64,000 bases of DNA from Amphibalanus amphitrite (lineage: Eukaryota > Arthropoda > Thecostraca > Balanomorpha > Balanidae). A program made the translations under genes and the position numbers. The stretch spans positions 431,901 through 495,900 of the forward strand of contig NW_024881983.1 of assembly GCF_019059575.1 (NCBI RefSeq). Reading direction: 5' to 3'. Of the stretch, positions 10,691 to 23,698 are shown piece after piece. Below the pieces are notes generated by a model that searched no databases, was not told the origin of the DNA, and worked only from the letters and a program-made list of their open reading frames with translations. How positions within the stretch are numbered: position 1 is the stretch's first letter; each line of letters begins with the position of its first letter.

Positions 10691-12938
10691 TGACTAATAG
10701 GATGGCCTGAGAGGACTCTGAATGACCTGACATGACCCCACCCGACGGACTAACTGACCTGAGGACACTAAAGAACCAACAGTCATAATGTGACTGGACA
10801 CTGGATGACCAATAGACCGATAGGCCAACAATAGTGGCTAAATGATCCGAAAGGCTAATAAGAGAACGGTGGATGACGCGGCATAACCTGACGAGCCGAC
10901 CGGACAAATCACATTCAAGTGCCGGTCACCAGACCGACACGTCAAGACCACACAGTCCATCACCTGAACACTAGGAGGAGCCGGCCACATCTCTGCTCAA
11001 TGTGCGCACCAGCGTCACTCAAGGGTAACGACGTCATAGATGGTCGCTAATGGCATCCGTCTCATGATGTGACGTCACTGTGACGTGAAACAAATCAAAG
11101 AGCGCCCCATGTCCGCCGGCCGTGACGACGCTGTGCAACGCTGTGCAATAATCTATGGTAGGCCGGGTGCCAGCATGCTTATTAGCGTCTGCTAAAGGCT
11201 AATCGAAGAGCGTCACTTCAAGGAAATGCCATTTGGCGTTAAACGTCGCTAAAAAGGTAAGTATTGTGCCCGCTCAAATATGGCATGTGCATGAGTTCAT
11301 GCACGTAGGGGCCAGTCAGCTGGTATGTGTCCCGCTCCATTTATTTGGACTGGTCAAATGAATTGTTTTGCTTTCAGCGGATGACCTCGGTCTCAAGGAT
11401 GGTATTGCGCGGTTGCAGTGGACGGCACGGAACACCGGCCCGCGGTCACCGCACATAACGGGCCACTCGTCCATGGGCCGGCGAGGAAAACGTGGCGGCC
11501 GAGCTGCCCGCCCGCGCCGGCCTGCACCGCGCACCTGGCACCGGCGAAATGATCGAACCGACAGCCGCCGGCCCGTCCACGTTCCGGGTAGCAGCGACAC
11601 TGCCGATGAATAAAACATACACGGCGACTAAACGTCCCCGGTTCGACTCCAAGCTGAGGTGGTTCGCCCGCCACCCCGGGCGTGCGATACTCCCCCACAG
11701 ACGCGCGGTGATGGGCCGTGATGAGGACACATCCATCGCGCGCAGAGAGACGAGCCGCGGGGTGCCCGCTCCAACCGGTTTCCGGTCACATGACGCGCAT
11801 GTCAGGTTTCATGGGCGTGATAAGCAAATATGGCACCCAGTCTGGCCGCCCGCTCGCGGTCTCAAAGTGCAGCATAAACACCGCGCCTAGAGATAGAGGG
11901 GCGGAGCGTCACCGCGCGTCTCCCGTCCTCTGTCCTCCGGCCTCTGACCGTGTCCCCTCTCTCTTAGACAGAGTGGTGTCCGCAGAGCTCCGCTCCCTGC
12001 TCCGTGTGCTGTAGTGACCCTGACCGGCAGCGGGTGAGCCGTAAAACCTTCCGGTCGCCATGACGGGACGTCATGTCACCGATCCCATCAATGCGCGCGG
12101 ACACGTCACAGAGGGTCTCACGTATGCAACTTCCGGCCGCGTCACCTGATGTCACGATACGTGACCTAACGTTACGTGACGGGAAGTGATGGCCGACGTC
12201 AGGGGAGGAGCGCAGTAGCGTCCGCCGCCAGTCCAGAGGTCCGGAGCTGTTTGGCAGGCTCGCTACCGCGCCGTCTGGCCGCGCCGCCGCGCCTTGAGGA
12301 GGCGGCTTACAGGACTAATCCGCGCTGAGGCGTGCTGCCGCGGCTGATAGGGCGGCTTGGGGTGTTGGAGGCTGGTCCAGACGATAGCGAGTGGGCGGTG
12401 AAAAGTTGACGAGATGCCACGGCAGCTCTGAGTCAGGGGGTGCTCCGTAAATTGTCAGACTTTTTGGAGAGTTTCGAGCTAGCCCGAAGACGGAAAGGTT
12501 CATCATGACTCTACAACAGGAAATAATGGTGTGTGGAAGACGTGATGCTGTGTTGTTTGAAGCTCATGAGAGTAGCAAATAACACGAGTAAACGATGAAA
12601 TGGATGGGGACAACACCTTCAACGCTTGATTTGCTGGCAGCCGGCTGAATGACGGACGGGGGACGGTGGGTGTAAACGATACCTTACGCCACATCAATGT
12701 GCTGATGGAACGGCTGGAAAGAAAATAAACCACGAATATTTAGGCCAGCTATGCCCAGAGGCGTCAATTGGTTCGACGTAAATTTTCCAATACGTTCACA
12801 TGACTTTAAAGATTGCGGTGCGCGGATAGCTTGCTCAGATGCGAACATCCGTCAAACGATTTTATTCGTGAACTTAGAGATAAACTCTGAATATCTTTCT
12901 AGCTCGGATAGTATCACTCCAGTGGCACCATGGACTCG
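10691..12938. other. GC-rich non-coding stretch, possible CpG-rich regulatory region
   Basis: From about 11380 to 12330 the sequence becomes visibly rich in G, C and CpG and carries several TGACGTCA-like words (for example near 11069 and 12065). Frames stay open on both strands at once because stops are rare in GC-rich DNA. I recognise no protein. It could be a promoter or 5' region of an unseen gene, but nothing decides this. Confidence 0.35.
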
Positions 12939-12946
12939 CGTTTACC
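12939..12946. repeat. 8-base target site duplication, left
   Basis: CGTTTACC directly precedes the hAT-type element and is repeated exactly at 14002-14009. An 8-base duplication is the usual product of hAT transposition. Confidence 0.8.
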
Positions 12947-14001
12947 CAGTGGCGGATCCAAGGGGGGGGGGTCACATGGGTCATGACCCCCTCCTTGGGG
13001 CTCGGGGGCACCACAGACCCGCCAGGGGCACCACAGGCCCGCCAGGGGCACCACAGGCCTAGCAGGGGCACCACGGACCTGTCAGGGGCACCACAGACCT
13101 GTCAGGAGCACCATCGGCCTAGCAAAAGCACCACAGGTCTGCCAGGGCCACCACAGACCTGCCAGGGGCACCAGAGGCCTGCCAGGGGCACCGCCGGCCT
13201 CGCAGGGGCACCACGGGCCTGTCGGAGGCACTTCAGGCTTGTCAAGGGCACCGCAGTCCTGTCAGAGCCCAGGGGCACCAGCGGCCTAGCAGAGGCACCA
13301 CAGGCCCGCCAGGGGCACCGCAGGCCTTCCAGGGGCACCGCAGGCCTGCCAGGGGCACCACCGATCTCGCAGGGCACCTTGAGCCTGTCAGGGGCACCAC
13401 AGGCCTGCCAGGGGCACCACAGGCCTAGCAAGGGCACCACGAGCCTGTCAGGGGCACCTCAGGCTTATCAGAGCCCAGGGGCACCACAGTCCTTCCAGAG
13501 GCACCACAAACCTGTCAGGGGCACCAAAGAACTAACAGGGGCACCACAGGCCTGTCAGGGGCACCAACGGCCTCGCAGGGGCACCTTTGGCCCGTCAGGG
13601 GCACCACGTGCCTGTCGGGGACATTTCAGGCTTATCAGTGGCACCACAGTCCTGTCAGAGCCCAAGGGCACCGGCGGCCTAGCACGGGTACCGGCCTGCC
13701 AGGGGCACCATCGGCCTCTTAGGGGCACCATGGGCCTGTCAGATGCACCACTGGCCTGTCGTTGCCACTTCAGGATTGTCAGGGGGGCACCACAGTCCTT
13801 CCAGGGGCACCACAAACCTGTCAGGGGCTCACAGGCCCGCCAGGGGCAACACACACAAAATAAAATATATAAAAAAAACGAAAATAGGGCACCACCAAAA
13901 TGAAGTGGCCGAAATCCGATGAGTTTTTAATTTTTGGTATAGGTAGGGGCACCACTTCGATTCATGACCATCCCCTTGGAGTTTTCCTGGATCCGCCCCT
14001 G
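12947..14001. mobile_element. hAT-type non-autonomous transposon (MITE) filled by a minisatellite
   Basis: The element starts CAGTGGCGGATCCAAGG and ends with the inverse, TCCTGGATCCGCCCCTG, so the termini pair as CAG(T/G)GGCGGATCC. It is bracketed by an exact 8-base duplication, CGTTTACC. Short inverted repeats beginning CAG with an 8-base duplication are the established hAT pattern. The subterminal parts also mirror each other loosely (GGGG-run, CATGGGTCATGACC on the left, CATGACCATCCCC on the right). No transposase is present. About 850 of its 1055 bases are a 20-base minisatellite, which has expanded inside the element. Confidence 0.8.
13002..13850. repeat. 20-base minisatellite inside the hAT-type element
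   Basis: About 42 units of AGGGGCACCACAGGCCTGCC with scattered substitutions; a few units are lengthened to or shortened from 20 bases. Because three units make 60 bases, the translation repeats every 20 residues (GAPQACQGHHRPSRGTTGLS-like). One plus-strand frame stays open for 306 residues (12983-13903), and frames on the minus strand stay open too (VPLLGLWCPWQACG-like). Simultaneous openness of both strands argues for repeat structure rather than a protein. Confidence 0.9.
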
Positions 14002-14009
14002 CGTTTACC
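14002..14009. repeat. 8-base target site duplication, right
   Basis: CGTTTACC, identical to 12939-12946, directly follows the element end. Confidence 0.8.
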
Positions 14010-17000
14010 ACTCGCAGCAGTCACGCGTATATATTGCAACTAGAGTCTAGAGACGGATGTTTGCTAAGATAAATCGTTCCCGGCGGACGTATTTCAAGTT
14101 TTTGCAATCTACTCTAGCTTGGGATCAAGCAAATCCTGTACCAGCTTCGTACGGAGAACGCAAGGAATGGTCTGTGATTTAATTTATATAGATTCACTTC
14201 ACTGTACCATCCATCGGAATCGGCCATCGGAAAGTTCAGTGTAATAGTAGGTACGATTTGAGGACGTTGACCTAAATATCTTTGACAAAGCTCTGTTGTC
14301 TGGTTAGGACCCTACCAGCTGCCTTTTTATTTGAGGGTGGCTATTGACCACGCTGTCGGATACGTTTCAAATCGATCCTCAAACCTATGATGTAGGTAGA
14401 AACCACTAAACAGCCGGACGTTCATCCCAGTCTCGGGCGTACTTTCAGCAGCAAGGCTGAAACAGCAGTCTGCGGTTTTCTGGACACTGATGCTGAATGA
14501 CGTAGCCACAAGATCCGTGTGCGTACTTACAGCGCAGATGTGAAACCAGCCCCCACTTTCTGAAGACAGTTTTTGAAGCGCTGGAAATTCAGCCGCCTAT
14601 AAAAATCCCCTAATGAGTGTGTTATTCTCGGAGCCTCGGGGGCTGAGATACCGTTGAAATTCAATGGGCTGCGTTGGTTAAATCTCGGCTCACATCATCA
14701 GTCAGAAAATCACAGGCTGGTTGAACTGCGTAGGAGGCTCCAAGCCACCACAGACCACAGACATGTGTCTGCCATTTGACAGCTATGGCTGCCAGTTAGC
14801 TGTCACAAAGACAAAACAACTTCTGTTGAGAAAATGACTTGTTGGCGAGTGACTCCGGTGCTTATGTAATGCCTCGTTGCCTATATCGCCTGCCTGTGGT
14901 CAGACTGGTGTGACAAATAAAATGTGTGGTTATCTCCAAAACGATAACCCGAAAAGCCGCAGCTTCAGCAGGTGATGAAATCGGCTTGAATTTCCCCGCA
15001 TTAGATGAATCGTTTTCACCGGCCTGTTGAAACCTGAAACAATATGTTTGGCGTGCTGTTCAGCGACAAGAGTGCGAGATACGCCAGCAGCTTTGATATA
15101 TAACAAAATTTGCAGACCGCTGATAAATCAGGTACTGAACGGCGGCTTTCCTGCATGTTGCATAAAAGCACCATGTATTGAGACTGCCCTACAAAGTCCG
15201 GCAATTATTTCGTTAATCTTATCCAATCCACCTACCACCCTATCTTTCCCTTTCCCAGTCAAGCCAAGACAGACGGAGCGCAGATACACGAAGCCCAAGT
15301 GTGACAGACTGACACCCTGCCCCGTGCGCGGGTCACGGACCCATGCGGACGCAGAGCAGTGGGCGGTGCATCCTGCAGCGCCGACCGGGAACAGTTCCAT
15401 TTTCAGCGGCACTTTCCGACCGACTGACACAAACGGGCTCTGGCTCATAAAGCCAGCGTTTGGGCCGGTTCGCCACGGACGAAAGCCGCTCGTTTGTAAG
15501 ACAGATAGGCGCTACAAACTCGGAAAGTTTTAATTACAATGGTTTCAAATGGGCAGCCATGCAGCATTAATCAAAATATGCATTCATGGGAGACCGTTTC
15601 ATCAGGGGCGCCCTGTAATAGCAGCATGCTAGGAAGGCTGCTTTTCAGACGAAGGGAAAGTCGCGGGTAAAACATGTATGATGAATCATACTCGATCAGC
15701 TATTTGTATGCCGTGTAAATTGTGCCTAAGTACGCGTTTCCTTAACGGTATTTTGTAGCGCCTGCACTTGAATTGGTTGCGATCACACTTTAGACCAAAT
15801 CTATGAGGTAGGACAATGCCCTGAGTTGAATTCCAAGTGACTATTATTCGATTCCTCTCATGATGGCCAACAACTTCGCTGCTTTCTCGAAATCGAGTTG
15901 AGACGGCATGACGATGCAGAGACACCGTCGTCCGTCTCGGCTGCTGCTACGGTGTGGATACTTGCATACGGTAAACGTTTTGTCCGACGACTCTGCAGGG
16001 ATATAGTTCACTTTTTAAGCCGTAACTAAACCTCAGTCTCCTGGTAAACACATGACTGAGAGTCAGCTCATTAGGTCAAGAGACCCCTTTGTCGAATCCG
16101 AGCCTCGTTTTGTTTTTGCTCTGTCTGACATCAGCTCGCATCAGTCACTGTCACTTAGAAGTGGGACAGGCGGGCGGGCTGTGAGCGTCGTTTGTAACGC
16201 GCTCTGTCGCTCTGGCCCGCCCAGAGGCGGTACAGGAGCGCAAAACTCCCGAAAACACCGTCAGCACACAGACTGAGCAGCACGTTCACCTGGCACCGGG
16301 TAGCTCGCCGGTTCAGACCGGCTGACTAAGGGTCGAACATCTCCTAGCCGGAGATACGCTGAGTGCACGGAACACACTTGGCTCAGCGTGCCAGACGCAT
16401 AGCTGCACCTATTTTTGTAACATCGTGGGGGGTCTGAGTCAACCTGCAGAAAATGAGACAGGGCTTGATGAAGCCGGAGGGAAATGGGTCAGGTTCACCT
16501 ATGTAATCAATGGACACCATCCACTGCTCTGCGTTGACTAAAATAAAACATAGCGATTGTATAAACAGATAGAAATATTTTCTTGAAGCACAGATCGAGT
16601 TTCTTATTGAAGTCTTATTTTTATAACTCATTAGAATAGAAACAATCAGCTGTTTCTTCAAGCTCCGTAATTGTATCGTCACCGGTGATATAAATTATAA
16701 ACATAACTATTTGATATCACATTTTCAAACCACAAATACTAAGGTAGATACTCCCTTATTTCCACGCTAGTATTTTTCCTTGGCACATTTCTTTATAGCC
16801 CATTTTGTGAAAATTTTAATAATTCGGCGGACACTGAAACCGTAGTGTTTACAACGACTGTCAGCGCTCACAACATTCAGCGCCTGGTGTTTCCTCTAAG
16901 CAAATAAGAGGCAAAGCCATTTACGATCATTCCCACGAGCCCCGGACAAGACGGTTCATCTTCGCCTGTTCCGGGAACCAATTGGAATTTCCGATCGCCT

Positions 17001-18008
17001 TAGCTCTGCGGCGGCACCAGTCATCTCCGGGTCAAAACAGCCCGGCTGGGGTCGTCGGGTCACGCGGGGTCACGCGGTTCAGGCGGGTCACGCGGGTCAA
17101 GTGGGCCACACAGATCATGTGTCGAACAAGGCGGGCTCGGCCGCCGGAAGGCCTTGCAGACGACCTTGCAACAACTGCAGTGTCGTTCCGGCCGGCCGGG
17201 GGCTGGTCCCGCCGCGCCGCGCGGCCGACTTGGAGCGGCTGCAGACGTCCCCGTACCTCCTGATAGTGTCAGATATGGCCTATAAGAGCGGATGTGAGGC
17301 TGGAGAACGCCCTCCAAGGACGCCCAGGGACCTTCAGAATGGGAGAGAGTGAGGACCAGCTGGGACGAGTCGCGACCAGATAAGGTCGAGCGGACGGCTA
17401 CGAACTGAGCTATCAGACAATACTATATGTAGTAGGTGTTAACGTGAAACGGTTCTCAAATTCAGCAGCGGACAGGCAAGGTCAGATATGAGGTTCAGTG
17501 CGTTTTTATGGAAAAATGATCAGAGTTGTCATAAATGCTGATGAACAACTGCGAATGATATATGGATGACTGCCACTAATCGATGATATTTGACAAGTTG
17601 ATTGAACAGATTTCCCTGTCTTCCAAAACGGGCTCGGCAAATTATTTCTGACGTGCGGCTGTCCGTCGTAGAGTTACGTCTTCCCATATAAGACTCGCTT
17701 TCATTCAAGAGGCCAGAATTAGCAGTTTCGTTCCGACACCCAAAACGGTTTGGCTTGTCATTCTCCTGTAGGGCACAGTGTCCATCCTACGAGAGGATGC
17801 CGATTACGATTCCCATCGCTGCTCCGCCGCCCGTAGACCACAAAGGGAAGAGCCGGGCTGACATGACACCTGTCCCCCGCCCTCTCCCCCACCACCGGGT
17901 CTCCCCACTGTACTGGGTACTGCGCCGGCGAAGACCGGTCCACAACGGGTGTCAGATCCGCCGACCACCGCAGTGCATCAAAGGCTCGGAGCTGTCGTCA
18001 CCGCACTG
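14010..18008. other. non-coding stretch, no gene recognised
   Basis: I see no supported gene. The longest frame (15027-15533, plus, 168 residues) has no domain, signal or membrane pattern and overlaps a 106-residue frame on the other strand. A GC-rich patch with repeated GGGTCACGCGG words is present at about 17045-17100. Confidence 0.45.
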
Positions 18009-18055
18009 GCCGCGGCGGCGGCGGGGGCGGCGGCGGCGGCGGCGGCGGGGGCGGC
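18009..18055. repeat. (GCG)n trinucleotide tract
   Basis: A near-pure GCG/GGC run of about 47 bases, interrupted by GGGGGC. It gives poly-Ala, poly-Gly/Arg and (minus strand) poly-Pro frames, none convincing as a gene. Confidence 0.9.
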
Positions 18056-21000
18056 TGAAGATCCCGACCCTGAACAGGCGAAGAACGGAAGGTCGCGACA
18101 GGTGGCTGATGGGAGCCTTCTGACCACCAGACTAAACACAAACAGGCCAGCAAGCGGCGCTCCTGTGGCGCAGAACTCATCTATTGAGCTTGATTTGCAG
18201 CCATAGTATGCGTTTCCAGCATTAACAATTAATCAGCTTTGCAGCGAACCGAAGTAAAGGTCATCAGGATTTGCTGAGCTCGCTAGCTGTGATGCATAAG
18301 TAAGCATGGCTGGATTCGTCGCGTAGTAAATTCGTCCTACTGGATGATATATTACACAAGAATACAGACACTTCAAAAGAGTTCCAGTGCAGAGGAAGGT
18401 ACCTCATGAAGAACAAGCAGCGTAGAACGGTTCTTATGCGCACTTTAAAGTCATTGAATAGCTTCAGGGACCAAATCTAAGATACCTGTATTTCCATATT
18501 GCAACAAAGAGCGAATGGCGAAAACATTCTCCAAGAACACATGTTGACCAAGTTTCTCGGCGAGTTGCGCTTCTGCTGGGTTCGGCTGCAGCAGCTGCCT
18601 GGGCGAGTTGACTTATTCAATCAACCAGTCTGAAAAACTCAAAGGAGACCACCATTCGGTAGCGCAACAAGTAATCAGGAGCAGAAGTGGCCCAATCGCA
18701 TCTGATTCTGGTATTCAGAGCTTGTTGTGAGCGGCTCCCAGAGCAGTGAGCCACAACTGGCGTGCGCTCAATAAATATTATACGGAATGAGAATCGTGGA
18801 CCACTGGACATAAGGGAAGTCTTTCACCGAATTGACTTCACCTATCATCGGGGTAATTCCCGTTGTTGATGTGTGAATAAATTAAATGAAATGTGTACAC
18901 AAAATGCCTCACGGTTTTTATATCCGTGTTCTATAGTTATCCACCTCTTTCACGTCCTGGACTCTATCTAGCGACCCACAACCGATCACGCACTCCCCTC
19001 ATTAACCAATGCACAGTCGGGCAGTCGATAGCGGAAAGGAAGTGGCCCATATAAGGCGGCATCACGTACCGCTGACCCGACCTGTCCCGGCGCCCCTCCT
19101 CGCCACTGAGCCTGAACCTGCTTTGGGTACCGCCCGACGCGCGACGGCGCCGGGTCCGCGACGTCGCGAGTCAAGATTGATGTCCGGTCTTTTCGTGTCC
19201 AGCCAGCGTGGTATGACACGCAGAAGCTGGCGGGGCGAGGACCAGGGGGAGATAGGGAGGGACCCGGAGGTCGATTGGAAGAGATAGCGAGAGGACAAAT
19301 TCACGGAGCGACGTGAGAGGCATCGGGCGCTTAGTTAGTAGCGATAAGATTGTCAGCTGTTCAGGATATGGCATGTGATATACTTGACCACTGGGATTCG
19401 GTCGGAGCCAGGGACAGTATGGACAGTGACATGCATTTTCTGGGCTTCTTGTAAGATGTTTTGTAGGGTTAGTGGTATCCTCCATAAGGGTTCTCGAGTC
19501 TCAACCAAGGCCGTCGAAGGAAAGCTGAAATCGATTATCGACTCATCGTGAACTTCGCTGTTAGTATAGGTTTAACCCTTACATGGCGATGCTGTTTCCT
19601 GGAATCATAAGGTCCAATAGTCCAGTGACTCGTCAGACAGCGTAGTCTGGCCGGTGAAATTGTGCTGTTCAGAATTCACTAACGAGTCTGCACGTCAGCT
19701 AATCGATTCAGCTACCTGGCCTTCCAGCGACCTGGTATCAGCTATTGAACGGGCGGGGCAGATGCAACTGACCCCGACCAACTGTCGTCCACCTGCCTCT
19801 CTACCTGCGGTCATGAATCCACAATGGGACCGCCGCCGCCTCCGCCTCCGCCACAGCCGCCCACCGCCACCGGCGGGGTAGCAGTGCAGGGCGGTGACAG
19901 GGCGGCGACAATTGGCCTCGTCTGATACCGTGTCACCATGCTGTTACACCGACGGAACATCCCGTGTCTGTCGCTGCGCCGCTGAGAGCGATGCCATTCT
20001 GTCTGTCTAACAGCGTAACTGAGCGTCACAGGCGGCGCATCACGACGGCACAGCTGCACGGCGAGCGTCACACCGTGACTGCAGTCGCGTCACACTCAGC
20101 TGCAGGGTAACGAACGATCGCCAGTCTTTGTGTCTGCCGAAAACGTCACCGTGTTCAACGGGGCGCTTTATTTCCCGACGGCAGTTAAAGTAGAGAACTG
20201 TGTCGCAGGACTTTGGCCGTCACTAAAACCATATCAGATAAAGTGCGACGAGACACGCTTAATATTTGGGTTGAAATGTTTTGTCAAGATGGAGTCAGTT
20301 GTCCATTGACTGCCAGTGGTGACGTACGTTTGTGACGAGGTCTGCCGTTCCTGATAAAGAGTACCCTAACTAGATAACCGGACAGATGACACAGTATCCT
20401 CATCAGATAGTTGTATACCGGCGGGTCCATTCCACCGAGCGGCGGCCGTGAGAGCGCTGTCCGTCGGCTCACCAGCGATCGACACTAAATGGGCGACCAG
20501 CCGAGTGACTGGTGGTGTGTCAGCGGCCAGCGGGACACCGCCGCCCACCCATCGGCCAGTATTGGTGCCGTCAATGGCCGGTCGACATGGATCGCTGGTC
20601 GACCACACTCATCCGAATTAATCACACCGACTTTGTGCCAGTTCCGCTAACACATTACCGGCTATTGCACCGTGCGCGCAGGGCAGGAAATGATGAAATA
20701 TTCACCAGTCATTTTAATCAAATTTTTGATGCATTGGAAATGCCTACGCTCGCTTATACTGTACGCTACCCGATCTGGCATACGTATAAAAAAAAAAAAA
20801 CAGGAATGTAAAGTGTCCAAAGCCGAAAACAGAATGGGAAGTTTTGACATGAGCTGACATTTATACGGAATAGCCAATCTCTTGAACGATGCTGGTACTT
20901 CAAACGAGAAAGCATTTGCAAAATGATTGGTATTTATCATGGTCTTTAATGTATTTATGAGCCATGTTTGTGACTTTATCTTCATCGCGTATGCACCATG

Positions 21001-23698
21001 TAGCCATGGTCTGCAGTGACTTTTCGTAGACAGGCTATAAGCCGACACAATAATGTGCCTCGTTCAACAACATAGCTGACCATATGTCATTGCTTGTTCC
21101 AGACGGCTTGAATAAAAACGAATAACTCATGTGACTTATACTACACCTCAGCAAAATGTATATTATCTCACCAAAAATGCACACATGCATGGAATATCTT
21201 GAATCTTCAACAATTCACTTTTTCTCTACGTTAGAACATTATCCTTCCTATAAGAAGTGGACCCAACCGTCTCTGAAGCATCTGAAGGCGGTGTGCCGTT
21301 CAGAAAGGTCGGGTATCCACCGTTCAGCTCCCGTGGCTACCGGCGACTCCCGTCTCCACTCTGGAAAATGAGCCCGCCGTACATACGTACGGCGCAGATG
21401 GCCCTGACGAAACCGCACCCAGTCTGGTCAAGGCAGACCCGCGGCCAGAGAGTAAGTGCGAAGAAACATTGCAGCTTGGGGGCCCGTCCCCAGTGAGTCT
21501 AAATAAATAGGGTGCCTTTTGCGCTGCTTCTGAAATGTTTGTCTCGAGTTCTTTGCATATGTAAACAGGGATAAGTCGCAGGGATTTTGGCCGGATGCGA
21601 TAGCTGTCACGAAGAAAGATCTCCTAGAAAGACTGCGCTTGTGACCACTCCCAAGACATATCTAGTAAAGGGCAACAACATCACTCTAATACCAGAGCTG
21701 GAAGCTTCATCCCAGCATCTACCGAACAACGAACTCGAGCTCACCATACCCCATGCATGAAGCGCACCCTGAACCCACTTATTGGACCTGGGTACGGCTT
21801 TGTGGGTCACAACCGTCACACCTTCCATCCTGCAGTCGGTGCTGGGGAGTGGTTGTCCTCGCCCTGGCTCCTCCCTCCCTCTGACCGTGACACTGCGTGA
21901 GAAACTGTCCCAGTTAACGTGCACGGGTGCACCGGTGCACGTTGGGGTATAGGGAGGGAGGGGAGGGTGCAATCAGCTCATGCCGGCCATGGCGCCCTGC
22001 CGGCTGATCGCTGAGGGTGATAGTGGATTGATTGCAAGTTTAGGAAGAAGGAAGAGAAAACAAAACAAAGCGAATAAAAGAGAGCCGGTAGGGTGAAGGA
22101 GAGCAGAAGGGGAAGTTCTCGGAGAAAAGGAGGATCCGAGAATGGAAGGAGTATTTTTCAGTCTACGTCGAGAAGAAAGAAATACGTCAAATCGCTGAGT
22201 GTGATGTTTGGATGAATCACTAAGTATCCCGTTTCGACTGATCGGTAGGTATTTCTTTATTGATTTAGAATCCAACCAACAAGCGGCTCTCCCATCTTTT
22301 AAAATATCAGACTGTCATTGGGGTGCTCGGTGGAAGGTTCTGTGAACATTGCCTTGCCACACCTTCCGTAAAACACGAGAAGTCGAGAACTGCGCCATCC
22401 CTATTCCTTCTTCCCCAGTGGCAAACATTTCGCCATGGGTCTGTCATCTGACTTCATACCGCGACGAGCCGGCGCCATCTACAATACACCGGCCACAATT
22501 TGTTTGGACGGCCAGCCACGTACCGACCATTCTCCGAAGCCCTAACGCCCCAGGCTAACGCAATTTACCCCGGCTACGTGAGAGCTCACTTCCGCGGCAC
22601 ACTGTGGTCGCAGGGATCGGGCCGCTGATAGAACCGCAAGCCGCGCTCCTCGTGGACTGCCATATGAGCTCACAGTGTGTTTGAAGTCTGTGACAAAGCA
22701 CCATGTGCTCCTGAGAAGTCTCGTCCAGTGTTCTGGAAGTCGATTCCAGCGGGCAGAAACGTCGGGTCATTCCATGTCATTCTGGGTAACGGGAGCTATC
22801 ATAACACCTCATTCCTGGTGAAGGGGTCATGCCACCCCATTTTGCGCATCTGGAGGTCATGTAAACCGAGGGTCTGGGGACCATAGCACTTCTCTCGCCC
22901 CACCGAGGGTCGAGATCGGTCAAGCTCCGTGTGCTTCGTCGTAGAACCGAGTCGCGTTCAACTGTGACGTCATTACTGATAGTCGACACAGTGCTGTTAT
23001 CTGTCCGTCGGAGACGTCACAGTGCAGACGCCCCCTCCCCTCCCGTCCCTCCCCCCGTCTCTGTCTGACTGCGCTGCAGCAGTGCCCGCGAGACATCCGT
23101 CTGTTGTCAGCAGGCGGTTAGCCGATTGGCATTCGCCACTTGCATCCATTCAAAGGACGGGAAAAAACGATGATGATATATAGGAAATGTGTCGAGGGCA
23201 GGGGAAGTTGACGGGACTTAACAACTCAGCTCAAGTTATATAAGCATTGTATAAGTTTGCCGGTCATTCAATCATATACAGGGAATAGCACACCGGAAAC
23301 AATTAAATTGTTCGTTTCAACGGGGTTAATTTGTGTTCTTATAAATTTACCGCTTATTACAATAATGAAACGTACAAATTAAAGTGTTGTTCACTTGAAC
23401 ATGCTTAGGGTAAATGAGCGGAAAACGGGGGCTGGTTACGTAAAACCAACGCAAAACGACTGATGCAAATAAAATGAATCAATATTAACGATACGTCACG
23501 CATGTTTTTTTTTTTTTAACTTTTGAGCATCTATTCAGAAGGATGAATGTGATGGTCAAATGCGCAGCACCTAGCGAAGACCTACACACATTTATAAAAA
23601 TGAGTCATTCGCACTTTTATTCACGTGTTTGATCGCAACATATCACTCTCGATTTGTCCTAAGTGAGTTATGTGCACTTTCCTTTTCCGTCCCTGACC
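18056..23698. other. non-coding stretch, no gene recognised
   Basis: No recognisable gene. Simple tracts are a CCG/CCT-rich run at about 19829-19878, an A-run at about 20789-20800 and a T-run at 23505-23517. Since the receptor gene at 27707 is read leftwards, its downstream exons could lie here, but I found no frame with the expected helix 6 CWLPFF-like or helix 7 NPxxY pattern. Confidence 0.4.

Noticed and set aside
12983..13903. 306-residue open frame with a 20-residue repeat
   Set aside because: It is produced by a 20-base minisatellite inside a transposon; the opposite strand is also open, and there is no domain.
15027..15533. 168-residue plus-strand frame
   Set aside because: No recognisable domain, signal or membrane segment; overlapped by a frame on the other strand; no splice or start context that supports it.
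17949..18206. Ala-rich frame over the GCG tract
   Set aside because: Trinucleotide repeat artefact; no other protein feature.
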